A stretch of 64,000 bases of DNA, taken from the NCBI GenBank assembly GCA_015075075.1, contig JABTVA010000001.1:177662-241661 (forward strand). Reading direction: 5' to 3'. The translations under genes were made by a program, and so were the position numbers. Below, piece by piece: positions 8,464 to 16,452 of this stretch (its first letter is position 1; the number at the start of each line of letters is the position of its first letter). Origin of the DNA: Deltaproteobacteria bacterium (GTDB lineage: Bacteria > Desulfobacterota > GWC2-55-46). Below the pieces are notes generated by a model. That model had not been told where the DNA came from. It made no database searches and saw only the letters and a list, made by a program, of their open reading frames with translations.

Positions 8464-8501
8464 CCAGGCTGCATCTCCTCGGACCTTATGGCCGCATTTC
8501 G

Positions 8502-9110
8502 CTAGGTCGCATGGCTGACGATATCGAGTATGGCCTGCACCTCGGTATCAATGTAACCAGCGACCGTCGCGAGGGCCGCCCCCGTGGCCGGGGCGTATGC
8601 ATTCAACGCGTCCGTACATTCGGACTGCACCTCTGCGTCCCAGGCCGCGTTCCAGGGGAGGGCAGTAAGCCCCGCGCCGGCCGCGCCTATCTCGGCGGTG
8701 TCCTCGAGGATCGCCGCCGTCTCGCCCTTCACGGCCGCCACGTCCGCGCTCACCGAAGCCCCTGCAGGAGCGCCGAGGCGGGCAAAGCTGTCCCCCGTCT
8801 GAGCTACCGACGCATTAAACCCCGGAGGGCGCGTGTACACTGCCGCCGGAATGCCTATGACCTGTATGTCGGTCGTCGAGCTTGAGGGAATTATCGCGAT
8901 AAGGTTTCCGTTCGTCTCTTCCTGCGTGAGGTCGAAGGCATAAAAGCCCCCCTCCAGCTCCGTGGGGTTCGTGTCAGTAACGGCGCTGGCCGCCCCGCCG
9001 TCTATCCTCAGGTTCGCCGTGATATTCGCGGCGTCGCCCGTCTGCGGAACGTTGGTGTTCCTGTCGAACGCGAAGACAATCCACTTCTGCCCGGCTACGT
9101 TTTTTTCCAT
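8502..9110 (-). CDS. Phage virion-associated protein, 202 aa
   Basis: The N-terminal ~100 residues form a beta-rich domain (DTNPTELEGGFYAFDLTQEE) seen in phage neck and fibre proteins. A helical Ala-rich linker follows (AAVKGETAAILEDTAEIG...GYIDTEVQAILDIV). The ATG follows directly after the stop of the large fibre gene. It ends abruptly at TAG 8502, while the -1 frame continues into the next ORF. Confidence 0.6.
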   Translation of the reverse strand: MEKNVAGQKWIVFAFDRNTNVPQTGDAANITANLRIDGGAASAVTDTNPTELEGGFYAFDLTQEETNGNLIAIIPSSSTTDIQVIGIPAAVYTRPPGFNASVAQTGDSFARLGAPAGASVSADVAAVKGETAAILEDTAEIGAAGAGLTALPWNAAWDAEVQSECTDALNAYAPATGAALATVAGYIDTEVQAILDIVSHAT

Positions 9111-12100
9111 CTATAGGCCCCCCTGCATTAGCGTGAAGTAGTATGAAGCTGGTCGAGTTACGGTTATCTGTACCTCTCCGAAATACACCTCCGAGTAGGC
9201 CAGGTGAATTCTTTGGCTCCAGATGAGGTTCTGCACCTGAGAGGTCCGGGGCGAGAGGATCGGCCACTGGTTCGGATAGCTCGATGTTGTCAGCCGGTTC
9301 GGCTCCGTCCAGGTCTCGCCGCCGTCGGTCGAATTGTATGTCACGACCTCGTTCATGCCGGAAAAGGCCTTTATGCCTGTGACGAAAATCCCCTCTCCGC
9401 CTATGACCATCTTGTTGAAAAGGTCATCCGGAAACGGGGTCGAGCTGTCTATCGCGTATAGGCTCCATGCCGAGCCGGTCCATTTAAAAAAATCTAATTC
9501 GTTTATGTCGTATGGCGCAGTTTTATCGCACAGGCCAAGTATGCCGCATGGCGTGCTCGCATCCAGGCTGTCGCTGTCCCAAAAGTTCACCCTGAGCCAT
9601 TGGGTATTGGTATGAAGCCCCCACTCCTCCCATGTGACCGTCCCGTCCTCGACCGTGGCGAAGTGGTCGGTGGGCCATGTCGGGGCAGCGCCGCCGCTTG
9701 TCCCGGCAATTTTGCACCTGTAGCAATGCCCGTTTGCCGGATTAGGGACAACTATGTCGTTCACGGAGTAGGAGGTCGAATTCTGCCGAGCGCTGAATTC
9801 CTCCGCGCTTATAATCATGTCCTTGTTGAGGTCCCCGCAAGGCAGGGACATCTCCACGCCGTCGGCGCGGTAGGCCTTATATGTGCCGTCGCCCTGGGGC
9901 AGGAGTCGCAAAAAAGATATTTCAATGTTGAGATTGTTTCCTGTGGAAGTTTCCGGCTGCTCATGATGTTTTATACTCCAGCCCACGAGGATGCTCTTTT
10001 GGCCGCTTGTCTCTCTGCCAAGCTTAACGCCAGTCCAATAAAGAAACGTGTTGTAAGGCGCTCCGTGGTTGGTAATCGTAACGATGGTCTGCGGCGTAGA
10101 CCAGGCTCCGCTCCTGTACTCCCGTATTATCATATTGAGCGTGTTAGTCATCGTCACGAGGTGAATCACCCCGGCCTGGTCAACAACGAGTCCCTTGTAC
10201 CCCCTGCCAGTTGTGCTTGAGTCCTCGGGCGGGCTTATGTCCGTCCAGTCATTCTCGAAATCCAGCGTAAAGCTCGCGTGGTCGAGGGGATAATCGGACT
10301 TCCGTATTTTTATGTGGTCGACCGACGCGAATATGGTGCGCGCCCCCTCGAAAATATAAACATACTTGCTTGTATCCAGAAAGACCTTAACTGAGTTGTG
10401 ATGGTCCCAGTATCGCTTCCGGGTAGCCAGCGCTGCCGCTCCGGTCCAGTCCTGAGCCTGGTGGTCGTAGGCGGCATAGCCCTGGTGGTCGTTTCGCAGA
10501 AGAGGATGAACAACCTCGTCCCTCGCTGTGACCATGTGCTCGCCACCGGTTATGTCTATGGCGTCGCGGGTATCTCCCCGTGTAGATACGAGCGTCCCGC
10601 CGGTTCCGCCCGAGGGCTGTACTGCTGAAACCTCAATGACCGATACCTTTATGTCCCCGTTGGAGAGATGATAGACGACCGGGATGCGCTCGCACTCATA
10701 GAAAGGCGCGTGAAGATAGAAAACACTGCTCGTTCCCATGAGGGAGGGGGCCTCCACGAGCGTCGTCTTGCCTCCTATATTTGTGCCGTCCCAGACGCGG
10801 TAGACAATATCGGTGTTAGTATCCCGATAAATGATGTAGACAGCGTTCGGCTTGCCCACGTCCGCGCAGATGGTGAATCCTATCCCGGCGTTCAGCTCTG
10901 TGTCGTCGTTTACCGTTACGGGCGAACTCCACCCCGAAGTCCTTATGACGTACCTGAGCTTGTTTGAGTTCCCTTCCCTGTAGAGGACGAAGAGCTTTCC
11001 GTCCCGAGTGGTAACGCCCCGGAAGCTATAGTAATGCCAGAGGCTCGACGCGACCGTATCTGCGCCGGACCACGAATCCGTCGCCTTCGTATAATGCTTA
11101 TAGTAGAGGGTCTTCGCGCCGCCGTCCGCCCAAAGGCAGCCTATGTCGCCGTTCTGGTAGTATATGAGCTGCGTCGAGGCTCCCTGCCCGGAGGTAACCG
11201 CCCCCATCGTGGTGGGAGACTCCCAGTTGGTCAGCCTGAAATAGGTCTCGGATGCCTTCTTTACGACGATGTTCCCGCCGGTGCCGGTCGAGGTCATGCC
11301 GGCAATCCATGCGCGATTGTCCGCGTCTATCAACACCGAGGGGTTCTGGACGACATCCGTGATGGCTGCGCCAGCCAGGTTAAGCGTCGTGGAGTTCGAG
11401 TCGTTATCCTCGGCAAGGGCGCGAATATTGTAATTCGGCGTACCGGAGGGGTCGGTTACGACCGAAACCCAGGCTGCATAAGCCGAGTAGCTATAGAATG
11501 AGCTTGTCAGCCGGCCTATCGCCTTCCCGAGTCCCGGCATGATGTTCGGTAGCCCGAAGAGAAGGTCTGAGTCGAGGCCGTAGGCTATGGAAGGCGCTAT
11601 GCGGGCGCTTCCCGGTCCGGTGCTTGTGAATATCACGCAGTGCTGCATGCCGTCGTAAAACACGCTCTGCTGTGGCGGAAAGGCCAGTGCGAACTCATAG
11701 CTCGTATTAGCCACCACCCCCGCCCCGTAGCTCTCCGAGCCGTCGAGGGAAAGGCCCATTGCCATGCCCGTGGCGCTCGTGCCCGACTCATAGGTGTTGA
11801 GCGCGTAGACATAGCGGAGGTCCTGCGCGGCCCGGAGGGTGAGGCTCAGGGTATCGACCAGGTTCGTCCTGGCCTCGTCGTCATAAATGCGGCAGTAGAG
11901 CGTGCCGTATGTCCCCACTGCCTCGTCCCGCTCGATTTCGAGGTAATAGATTTTGCCCTGCTCGCAGGTGTAGGTGTCTGTCGCTATGTCCCCGCTTGAA
12001 GTCGTCTCTTCGAGTATGATTTTATTGCCGTCCGTGGAGTCCATCCTGACGGCGAGAAAGGGGTTCACGAAGCCCGGGTGGGGGCCGGTCTTGATGCCCT

Positions 12101-12827
12101 CTATCCGGGAGTTGTAGGTCGCGTTCCCGTGGGATAGCCTTACGTCCAGCTCTTCCAGGTCGTCCCAGTAGGTGTATCTCTGGAATGTCCATGTTGATGC
12201 CCGTAGCGTGGTGGCGCTGCCAAAGGCGTCGGATATGAACGTGCGCGTGCCCTTGAGAGTAGTATTGTCATAGATTTTCTCGACGACCTTTATGGCGTCG
12301 CCCGAGGCAAGCTCGCGCTCCGCGACGCTCCATGTGCCGGATTGGAATCCCTCGCCGCCCTCGCTCCGGGTTACCCTGGCCACGCCAAAGCCTATCTGTG
12401 TTTCGCTCCCGTCCGAATGCCGGATATAGACGTCCGAATCCCAGTGGACGGGACCGGTGGTCACATTGCTTCCCATGAGCGAGCTTAACGAGGACGAATT
12501 CACCTCCTGGAGCTTGTATCCGAGCTGGCCGTTGACGGTGTGCGTGTCCGAGCGGAGGGAAAGCGTTGTCGAGCCAGAGTTTTCGACGAGATGCGCGGCA
12601 TAGGAGCCGTTGGAGAGGTTTGAGAGCATCCACGGCACGAACATCTTGCCGCTCGCGCCTATCCGCGCCCGGACGAGGTGCGTGAAGTTGCCGCCGAAAT
12701 AGCCCGCGCCCATGTCCCTGTAAAGGCGCTTGTTGAGCGCGTTCGTCAGATTCAGCTGGCAGTAGCCGAGCTCAACCTGGCTGTCGGATGCGTTCAGCGT
12801 GAAAAGCCCTAAGTTTTGCGCTCCCAT
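9111..12827 (-). CDS. Large phage tail fibre/tailspike protein with BNR (Asp-box) repeats
   Basis: Starting at ATG 12827 (site AGGAG five bases upstream, better than the ATG at 12872) it encodes about 1238 aa. The sequence is beta-rich throughout, with repeated short motifs. The C-terminal STDGGETWTEP is a clear Asp-box, the signature of sialidase-type beta-propellers. Position at the end of the tail module and size suggest a host-recognition fibre or depolymerase-like spike. Enzyme activity is not shown by any residues I can assign. Confidence 0.75.
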   Translation of the reverse strand: MGAQNLGLFTLNASDSQVELGYCQLNLTNALNKRLYRDMGAGYFGGNFTHLVRARIGASGKMFVPWMLSNLSNGSYAAHLVENSGSTTLSLRSDTHTVNGQLGYKLQEVNSSSLSSLMGSNVTTGPVHWDSDVYIRHSDGSETQIGFGVARVTRSEGGEGFQSGTWSVAERELASGDAIKVVEKIYDNTTLKGTRTFISDAFGSATTLRASTWTFQRYTYWDDLEELDVRLSHGNATYNSRIEGIKTGPHPGFVNPFLAVRMDSTDGNKIILEETTSSGDIATDTYTCEQGKIYYLEIERDEAVGTYGTLYCRIYDDEARTNLVDTLSLTLRAAQDLRYVYALNTYESGTSATGMAMGLSLDGSESYGAGVVANTSYEFALAFPPQQSVFYDGMQHCVIFTSTGPGSARIAPSIAYGLDSDLLFGLPNIMPGLGKAIGRLTSSFYSYSAYAAWVSVVTDPSGTPNYNIRALAEDNDSNSTTLNLAGAAITDVVQNPSVLIDADNRAWIAGMTSTGTGGNIVVKKASETYFRLTNWESPTTMGAVTSGQGASTQLIYYQNGDIGCLWADGGAKTLYYKHYTKATDSWSGADTVASSLWHYYSFRGVTTRDGKLFVLYREGNSNKLRYVIRTSGWSSPVTVNDDTELNAGIGFTICADVGKPNAVYIIYRDTNTDIVYRVWDGTNIGGKTTLVEAPSLMGTSSVFYLHAPFYECERIPVVYHLSNGDIKVSVIEVSAVQPSGGTGGTLVSTRGDTRDAIDITGGEHMVTARDEVVHPLLRNDHQGYAAYDHQAQDWTGAAALATRKRYWDHHNSVKVFLDTSKYVYIFEGARTIFASVDHIKIRKSDYPLDHASFTLDFENDWTDISPPEDSSTTGRGYKGLVVDQAGVIHLVTMTNTLNMIIREYRSGAWSTPQTIVTITNHGAPYNTFLYWTGVKLGRETSGQKSILVGWSIKHHEQPETSTGNNLNIEISFLRLLPQGDGTYKAYRADGVEMSLPCGDLNKDMIISAEEFSARQNSTSYSVNDIVVPNPANGHCYRCKIAGTSGGAAPTWPTDHFATVEDGTVTWEEWGLHTNTQWLRVNFWDSDSLDASTPCGILGLCDKTAPYDINELDFFKWTGSAWSLYAIDSSTPFPDDLFNKMVIGGEGIFVTGIKAFSGMNEVVTYNSTDGGETWTEPNRLTTSSYPNQWPILSPRTSQVQNLIWSQRIHLAYSEVYFGEVQITVTRPASYYFTLMQGGL

Positions 12828-12851
12828 TATTTCTCCTGTGGCCAAAACAAA

Positions 12852-12885
12852 AGCCCGCCTACCGCTATGCATAGGTAGACGGGCT
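12852..12885. terminator. Hairpin ahead of the fibre gene
   Basis: AGCCCG-C-CTACC pairs with GGTAG-A-CGGGCT (one mismatch) around a 10-nt loop, with A-rich and T-rich flanks. It lies between the 38-aa ORF and the fibre gene start at 12827, so it could limit read-through into the fibre gene or form an mRNA 5' structure. Confidence 0.45.
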
Positions 12886-12940
12886 CCTGTTTCGTTTTGG
12901 CCTTTCCGGGTGATCAGCCCGGAAGCCTATGAAGTTTTGA

Positions 12941-13057
12941 TTAAGCTACTACTTTAAAATCGCTCTGGTGAATACAGACATACTTGAGGTCGGTGCCTTC
13001 TTTCCGAAAGATAAAGACCCGTCCATCTTTAAGGTAAAAAGTCTTGGAGATTTCCAT
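12941..13057 (-). CDS. Small protein, 38 aa
   Basis: ATG 13057 follows the strong site AAGGAG at good spacing. The product (MEISKTFYLKDGRVFIFRK...) has the alternating pattern of a small beta-sheet protein. It lies divergent to the acyltransferase moron and its start is only ~20 bp from that gene's -35. Function unknown. It may belong to the moron cassette. Confidence 0.5.
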   Translation of the reverse strand: MEISKTFYLKDGRVFIFRKEGTDLKYVCIHQSDFKVVA

Positions 13058-13077
13058 AACGACTCCTTCTCAAGCTA

Positions 13078-13106
13078 TTTACTTTTCGGGCCGCCTCTTT
13101 TATAAT
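13078..13106 (+). promoter_or_regulatory. Sigma70-type promoter of the acyltransferase moron
   Basis: A -35 TTTACT, a 17-bp spacer and a perfect -10 TATAAT end six bases before the ATG at 13113. Transcription would begin at or next to the start codon, so the message is probably leaderless. Confidence 0.6.
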
Positions 13107-13112
13107 CGCCTC

Positions 13113-14138
13113 ATGTTCGGCATCTTCAGATATGTCCTCGCGCTTGCCGTGGCCTTCGACCACCTCTGGCCTTTTGCCGGAGGAAACAACATCGGCAACT
13201 TCGCGGTGTTCGCCTTCTATATGTTGAGCGGGTATCTCATGACCCTGGTGCTCAATGAAAAATACGGGTTCGACTTGGTCGGCCTGACAAAATATTTCGT
13301 CAACAGATTTTTCAGAATTTACCCGCCGCTTATATTTGTGGGCTTCCTTACGCTTCCGCTCCTTTGGTTCATCCCTGTAAACGACATCTCGCCGGGAATG
13401 AAGTGGCCGGCAACGGCTTATGACTGGTTCAAGAACATCACCCTCTTCGATATAAGGACTACGGACATCAGAGTCGTGCCCGTTTCCTGGTCCCTTTTCG
13501 TCGAGGTCTTTTACTACATAGCAATCGGCCTCGTCTTTGCCCGGAGGCGGTGGATAACCATCGCGTGGTTCGCTGCGAGCCTCCTTTACACCGGGTATAT
13601 GCTTTATACGGGTACGGCTTGGTACTTCAGGTATTTCACGATCCCGGCCTCGTCGCTTCCGTTCAGCATGGGGGCCATACTCTACTTCTACAAGGATAGG
13701 ATAAGCGCCCCTTCCTGGCTTCTTCCCGTGGCCGCCTCGGCGCTGGCCTTCAACTACGTTTACTGGCACATCGTGCCGCCGCCGGGAAGATTCATGACCG
13801 GCTTTTATCTGAACCTTGCGCTTACTTCCGTGATAATTTTCGCCTTATCCAAGCGGAAGAGCGGCTACTACGACCAGCTCCTCGGCGACCATGCCTACGC
13901 TATTTTCCTCTGCCACATCGGCCTTGCCGTCGCCGTGAACGCCCTGACCGGGGCCGCGCATGGGCCTATGCTCTTCTTCGCAACCCTGCCTTTCGTCCTG
14001 CTGTATCCCTTCCTCTCGACATATCTGATCGAGAGAAACTTGAAGCCCCTAAGGGACAGGATCAGGCCTGCTTCTTCGCCCTCCCCCATTTCTCAAGGCC
14101 GCGTGTTCCGGCGGCAACGCCAAGGACTACGAGCATAG
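13113..14138 (+). CDS. Membrane acyltransferase (acyltransferase-3/OafA-like), phage moron
   Basis: About ten TM helices spread over 341 aa. The first carries the family motif AVAFDHLWPF, whose His is catalytic in acyltransferase-3 proteins. The NRFFRIYPPL segment is also typical. These enzymes O-acetylate surface sugars; phages use them to change the host O-antigen. It is the only rightward gene in the late region, has its own promoter, and its 3' end overlaps the holin gene tail-to-tail by 77 bp. That suggests expression in the lysogen and a role in serotype conversion or superinfection exclusion. Confidence 0.8.
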   Translation: MFGIFRYVLALAVAFDHLWPFAGGNNIGNFAVFAFYMLSGYLMTLVLNEKYGFDLVGLTKYFVNRFFRIYPPLIFVGFLTLPLLWFIPVNDISPGMKWPATAYDWFKNITLFDIRTTDIRVVPVSWSLFVEVFYYIAIGLVFARRRWITIAWFAASLLYTGYMLYTGTAWYFRYFTIPASSLPFSMGAILYFYKDRISAPSWLLPVAASALAFNYVYWHIVPPPGRFMTGFYLNLALTSVIIFALSKRKSGYYDQLLGDHAYAIFLCHIGLAVAVNALTGAAHGPMLFFATLPFVLLYPFLSTYLIERNLKPLRDRIRPASSPSPISQGRVFRRQRQGLRA

Positions 14139-14484
14139 CGCTCCATATCTCGCCGGGGATTTCGATGGGCTCGAGGCCGAACTTCATGAGATACGGCATG
14201 AGTATAAAATTGTTTATGATCACCGCCGAGAAGGTGAGCCCCACGACGGGGCGCCAGGCCCACTGCATCCAGTGCTCGCTCTTGGCCTCCTCGCGCATGG
14301 TCGCGTTCACGGATTCGAGGGCCTTGGCCTCGGCCTCCATCTCCTTCAGTGCCAGCTCCTGGGCCTTGAGCTTGAACTCTTCCCGCTCGCTCTCGCTCAT
14401 CGAGGCGGGGAGGAACCTGTCCGCCGCCTTGCCGATCACCTTTGAGACGAGGTTTATGCCTGCGGTTACGGGGTCGATTGCCAT
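14062..14484 (-). CDS. Phage holin, 3TM (GTA-holin-like) family
   Basis: A 140-aa protein with a charged central coiled coil (SESEREEFKLKAQELALKEM) between an N-terminal amphipathic part and two hydrophobic segments (WMQWAWRPVVGLTFSAVII and IWSAMLVVLGVAAGTRG). This layout fits the 3TM holin family known from gene-transfer agents and siphophages. It neighbours the amidase and other lysis genes, so a role in lysis timing is likely. Confidence 0.75.
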   Translation of the reverse strand: MAIDPVTAGINLVSKVIGKAADRFLPASMSESEREEFKLKAQELALKEMEAEAKALESVNATMREEAKSEHWMQWAWRPVVGLTFSAVIINNFILMPYLMKFGLEPIEIPGEIWSAMLVVLGVAAGTRGLEKWGRAKKQA

Positions 14485-14488
14485 GCCC

Positions 14489-15145
14489 TTACCTCAGCCT
14501 GAGCCAGCCGGGCGCGCCCATTGCGTCGGCGTCGTGGTATGTGCCCTGCTTTTTGATAATGGAGACCGTCGGTGAAAAGTCGCTCTCGCTCCACCCCTCC
14601 GCTCGCGCCGTGAGGGCGCAGTGGTATTTGCCGTCGCCGTAGGCGTTCAGCACGTCGTTCAGCCGGACGTCCGCGGCGCTGCCGATGTCGAATGTCGTGC
14701 CGAATACCGTAGGGGCGATGCCGCAATATGCCGTGTAGAGGACCACAACCTCGGGAGGTATGGGCGTGCCGTCCACCGCCGTCGTCACCGGGGCCCATTC
14801 GAGGCGCATCACCTCTTTCGCCATGCAGCTCGTTGCCGGCAGGGCGAGCATGAGGGCCAGAAGGAAAATGATGTTGATGCCCGCGAGCCTGAGGAGAAAT
14901 TTGATTATCGATTCGGCTGCGACCACGGTGCCTGCGTTCGCGGCGGCGAGCATGACGAAGTTGTCCAGCGTAACCTCCACGCCGCCGAGCCCGGCGGCCG
15001 CGCCCACCACAAGCCCCACTATGCCCGTCCGGACGAGCTTGCCGGGGCTGAACTCCTCGCCCTTCATCACCTTGCCGAGGAATTGCACCACGGCGATGAG
15101 CAAAGCCATGAACACGCTGAGTATGACCGGGTAAACTGATTCCAT
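14489..15145 (-). CDS. Membrane protein with fibronectin-III-like exported domain
   Basis: Residues 1-~90 hold two or three hydrophobic segments with Gly/Ala-rich loops. A further segment with a lipobox-like LPATSC leads into a beta-rich domain (VVVLYTAYCG, FDIGSAADVRLNDVL, YHCALTARAEGWSESDFS) resembling a fibronectin type III fold. It looks like a fusion of a small holin-like membrane protein with a separate exported protein. It lies in the lysis cassette. A spanin-type or tail-associated role is possible but unproven. Confidence 0.5.
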   Translation of the reverse strand: MESVYPVILSVFMALLIAVVQFLGKVMKGEEFSPGKLVRTGIVGLVVGAAAGLGGVEVTLDNFVMLAAANAGTVVAAESIIKFLLRLAGINIIFLLALMLALPATSCMAKEVMRLEWAPVTTAVDGTPIPPEVVVLYTAYCGIAPTVFGTTFDIGSAADVRLNDVLNAYGDGKYHCALTARAEGWSESDFSPTVSIIKKQGTYHDADAMGAPGWLRLR

Positions 15146-15149
15146 TTTT

Positions 15150-15635
15150 TTACGCCTCCTGCTCTTTAGGTTTTTTGTACTCCGTGCTTATGGGGTGCTC
15201 GACTTCCTCCTCCAACAGTCCCGCCCGGAACGCGGCCATGTCGAGGTTGGGGCAGGTCTTGCCGGCGTCGAACTCGTAATGCCCGTAAACATCCTTCGGG
15301 CCAAGCCTGTATTCGAGCATGAGCGATCTTACGAGGTAGTGGAGCTTTATCATCTGCGTATTGCTGAACTCTGTTTTCCCGATGAGGCAGATGCCGATGG
15401 AGTCGCGGTTGTGCCCGTAGCAGTGCGCCCCCTCCATGCCCACTGTGCGCCCGTACTCGATAAGGCCGTCAACCTCCGGGGAGAATTCGGCCTTGGCGGT
15501 GCGGTGGCCGTTGCAGATAACATAGTGGTAGCCTATGAGTGAAAAGCCCCGCTCCCGGTGCCAGCGGCCTATCTCCCGCACGTCGCCGAAGGTCGAGTCC
15601 GAGCAGTGGATTATGAGCTTCCTGATGGGCCTCAT
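15150..15635 (-). CDS. Endolysin: N-acetylmuramoyl-L-alanine amidase
   Basis: A 161-aa Amidase_2/T7-lysozyme-like protein. The first zinc His is in LIIHCSDS, the typical GYHYVI follows, and HCYGHNRDSIGICLIG and the late KTCPN..D motif supply the remaining ligands. It has no signal peptide, so it depends on the neighbouring holin for release. It cuts the bond between MurNAc and L-Ala during lysis. Confidence 0.88.
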   Translation of the reverse strand: MRPIRKLIIHCSDSTFGDVREIGRWHRERGFSLIGYHYVICNGHRTAKAEFSPEVDGLIEYGRTVGMEGAHCYGHNRDSIGICLIGKTEFSNTQMIKLHYLVRSLMLEYRLGPKDVYGHYEFDAGKTCPNLDMAAFRAGLLEEEVEHPISTEYKKPKEQEA

Positions 15636-15844
15636 TTGAACGCCACCCCCGCGAGCACGCCGATTGCCAGGGTCAGAATGCCTATCACGATGGTCACCCA
15701 GGGCGGCAGCCGATTGACAAGCTGAGGTATGAGCGTCCCCTCGATGTTCTTTATCTCTTCATCGTGCCGGGCCTCAACCTTCTCGACCATCGTCCGCGTA
15801 TCGCGGTTGTACTGAAAGCACTCGTTTACGGTCTTCTCGCTCAC
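15632..15844 (-). CDS. Small membrane protein, XhlA/holin-like, 70 aa
   Basis: A helical, charged N-terminal half (MVEKVEARHDEEIKNIEGTL) precedes one C-terminal TM helix (WVTIVIGILTLAIGVLAGVAF). This is the layout of XhlA-type holin partners that recruit endolysin to the membrane. The stop overlaps the amidase start by 4 bp, indicating translational coupling. Confidence 0.65.
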   Translation of the reverse strand: MSEKTVNECFQYNRDTRTMVEKVEARHDEEIKNIEGTLIPQLVNRLPPWVTIVIGILTLAIGVLAGVAFK

Positions 15845-15867
15845 TATCGAGCCCTCCCCTCTTTTTT

Positions 15868-15890
15868 TGGTGGGCGGTGCCCACCCTACC
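15868..15890. repeat. Dispersed palindrome, GTAGGGTGGGC..GCCCACC type
   Basis: One of at least eleven copies in this window (others near 18112, 18241, 22878, 26859, 44469, 44553, 47057, 57679, 57960, 58081). Here it fills the gap between two tail/lysis genes. Confidence 0.65.
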
Positions 15891-15892
15891 TG

Positions 15893-16441
15893 CTACGCCC
15901 TGACTTCAGTAATGGTTATGCTCGAAGCGGCCACGCCGCCGAAAAGCCTTGCACCGCTTTCCCCGTTAAACGTGATGGTGTACGAGGAACTCGGGCCTGC
16001 CCTGAACTTGAAAGTGATTTCATCTGTCGTTCCGGCGATCATGATGTGTTTCATTTTAAAAACCCCGGCAGCATTGCCGGAGTTATTGGGACCGAAGGTT
16101 TGCACGGCTATGGCGTTAGCTTCCGAGTTTTTAAACAGGGCTCCGGTGATGCGCGCATTGCCGGAATTGCCCGCAAACAGGGCAACCACTTCGATTATCA
16201 GCTTGTGCGTCTCGTCCTGGGGCGTAATGGCAAGCTGCATGTACTGGTCTCCCTCGGTGTTCTGAGGGATGGTGTCGTCTATCGGGATTACCGTCGAGCC
16301 GGTCGCGACCGCGCCGGTCTGATAGGAGGTCACCCGGAACCTCGAATTGATGTCTATGATGTTCTCGTTCATCTGGACGATAAGGCTCGACTTGATCGGC
16401 TTATCGATGCCCAGCGCTAAGGAATCTACCTCTTCATACAT
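15893..16441 (-). CDS. Phage virion protein of unknown role, 182 aa
   Basis: A beta-rich protein. It lies between the tail hub gene and the lysis genes and is read in the same direction with a short gap. The composition (many Thr, Gly and Ile in alternating patterns, SSYTITFNGESGARLFGG) suggests a jelly-roll-like tail accessory or fibre protein. No specific family is recognised. Confidence 0.55.
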   Translation of the reverse strand: MYEEVDSLALGIDKPIKSSLIVQMNENIIDINSRFRVTSYQTGAVATGSTVIPIDDTIPQNTEGDQYMQLAITPQDETHKLIIEVVALFAGNSGNARITGALFKNSEANAIAVQTFGPNNSGNAAGVFKMKHIMIAGTTDEITFKFRAGPSSSYTITFNGESGARLFGGVAASSITITEVRA

Positions 16442-16452
16442 GCGCTATCTCC

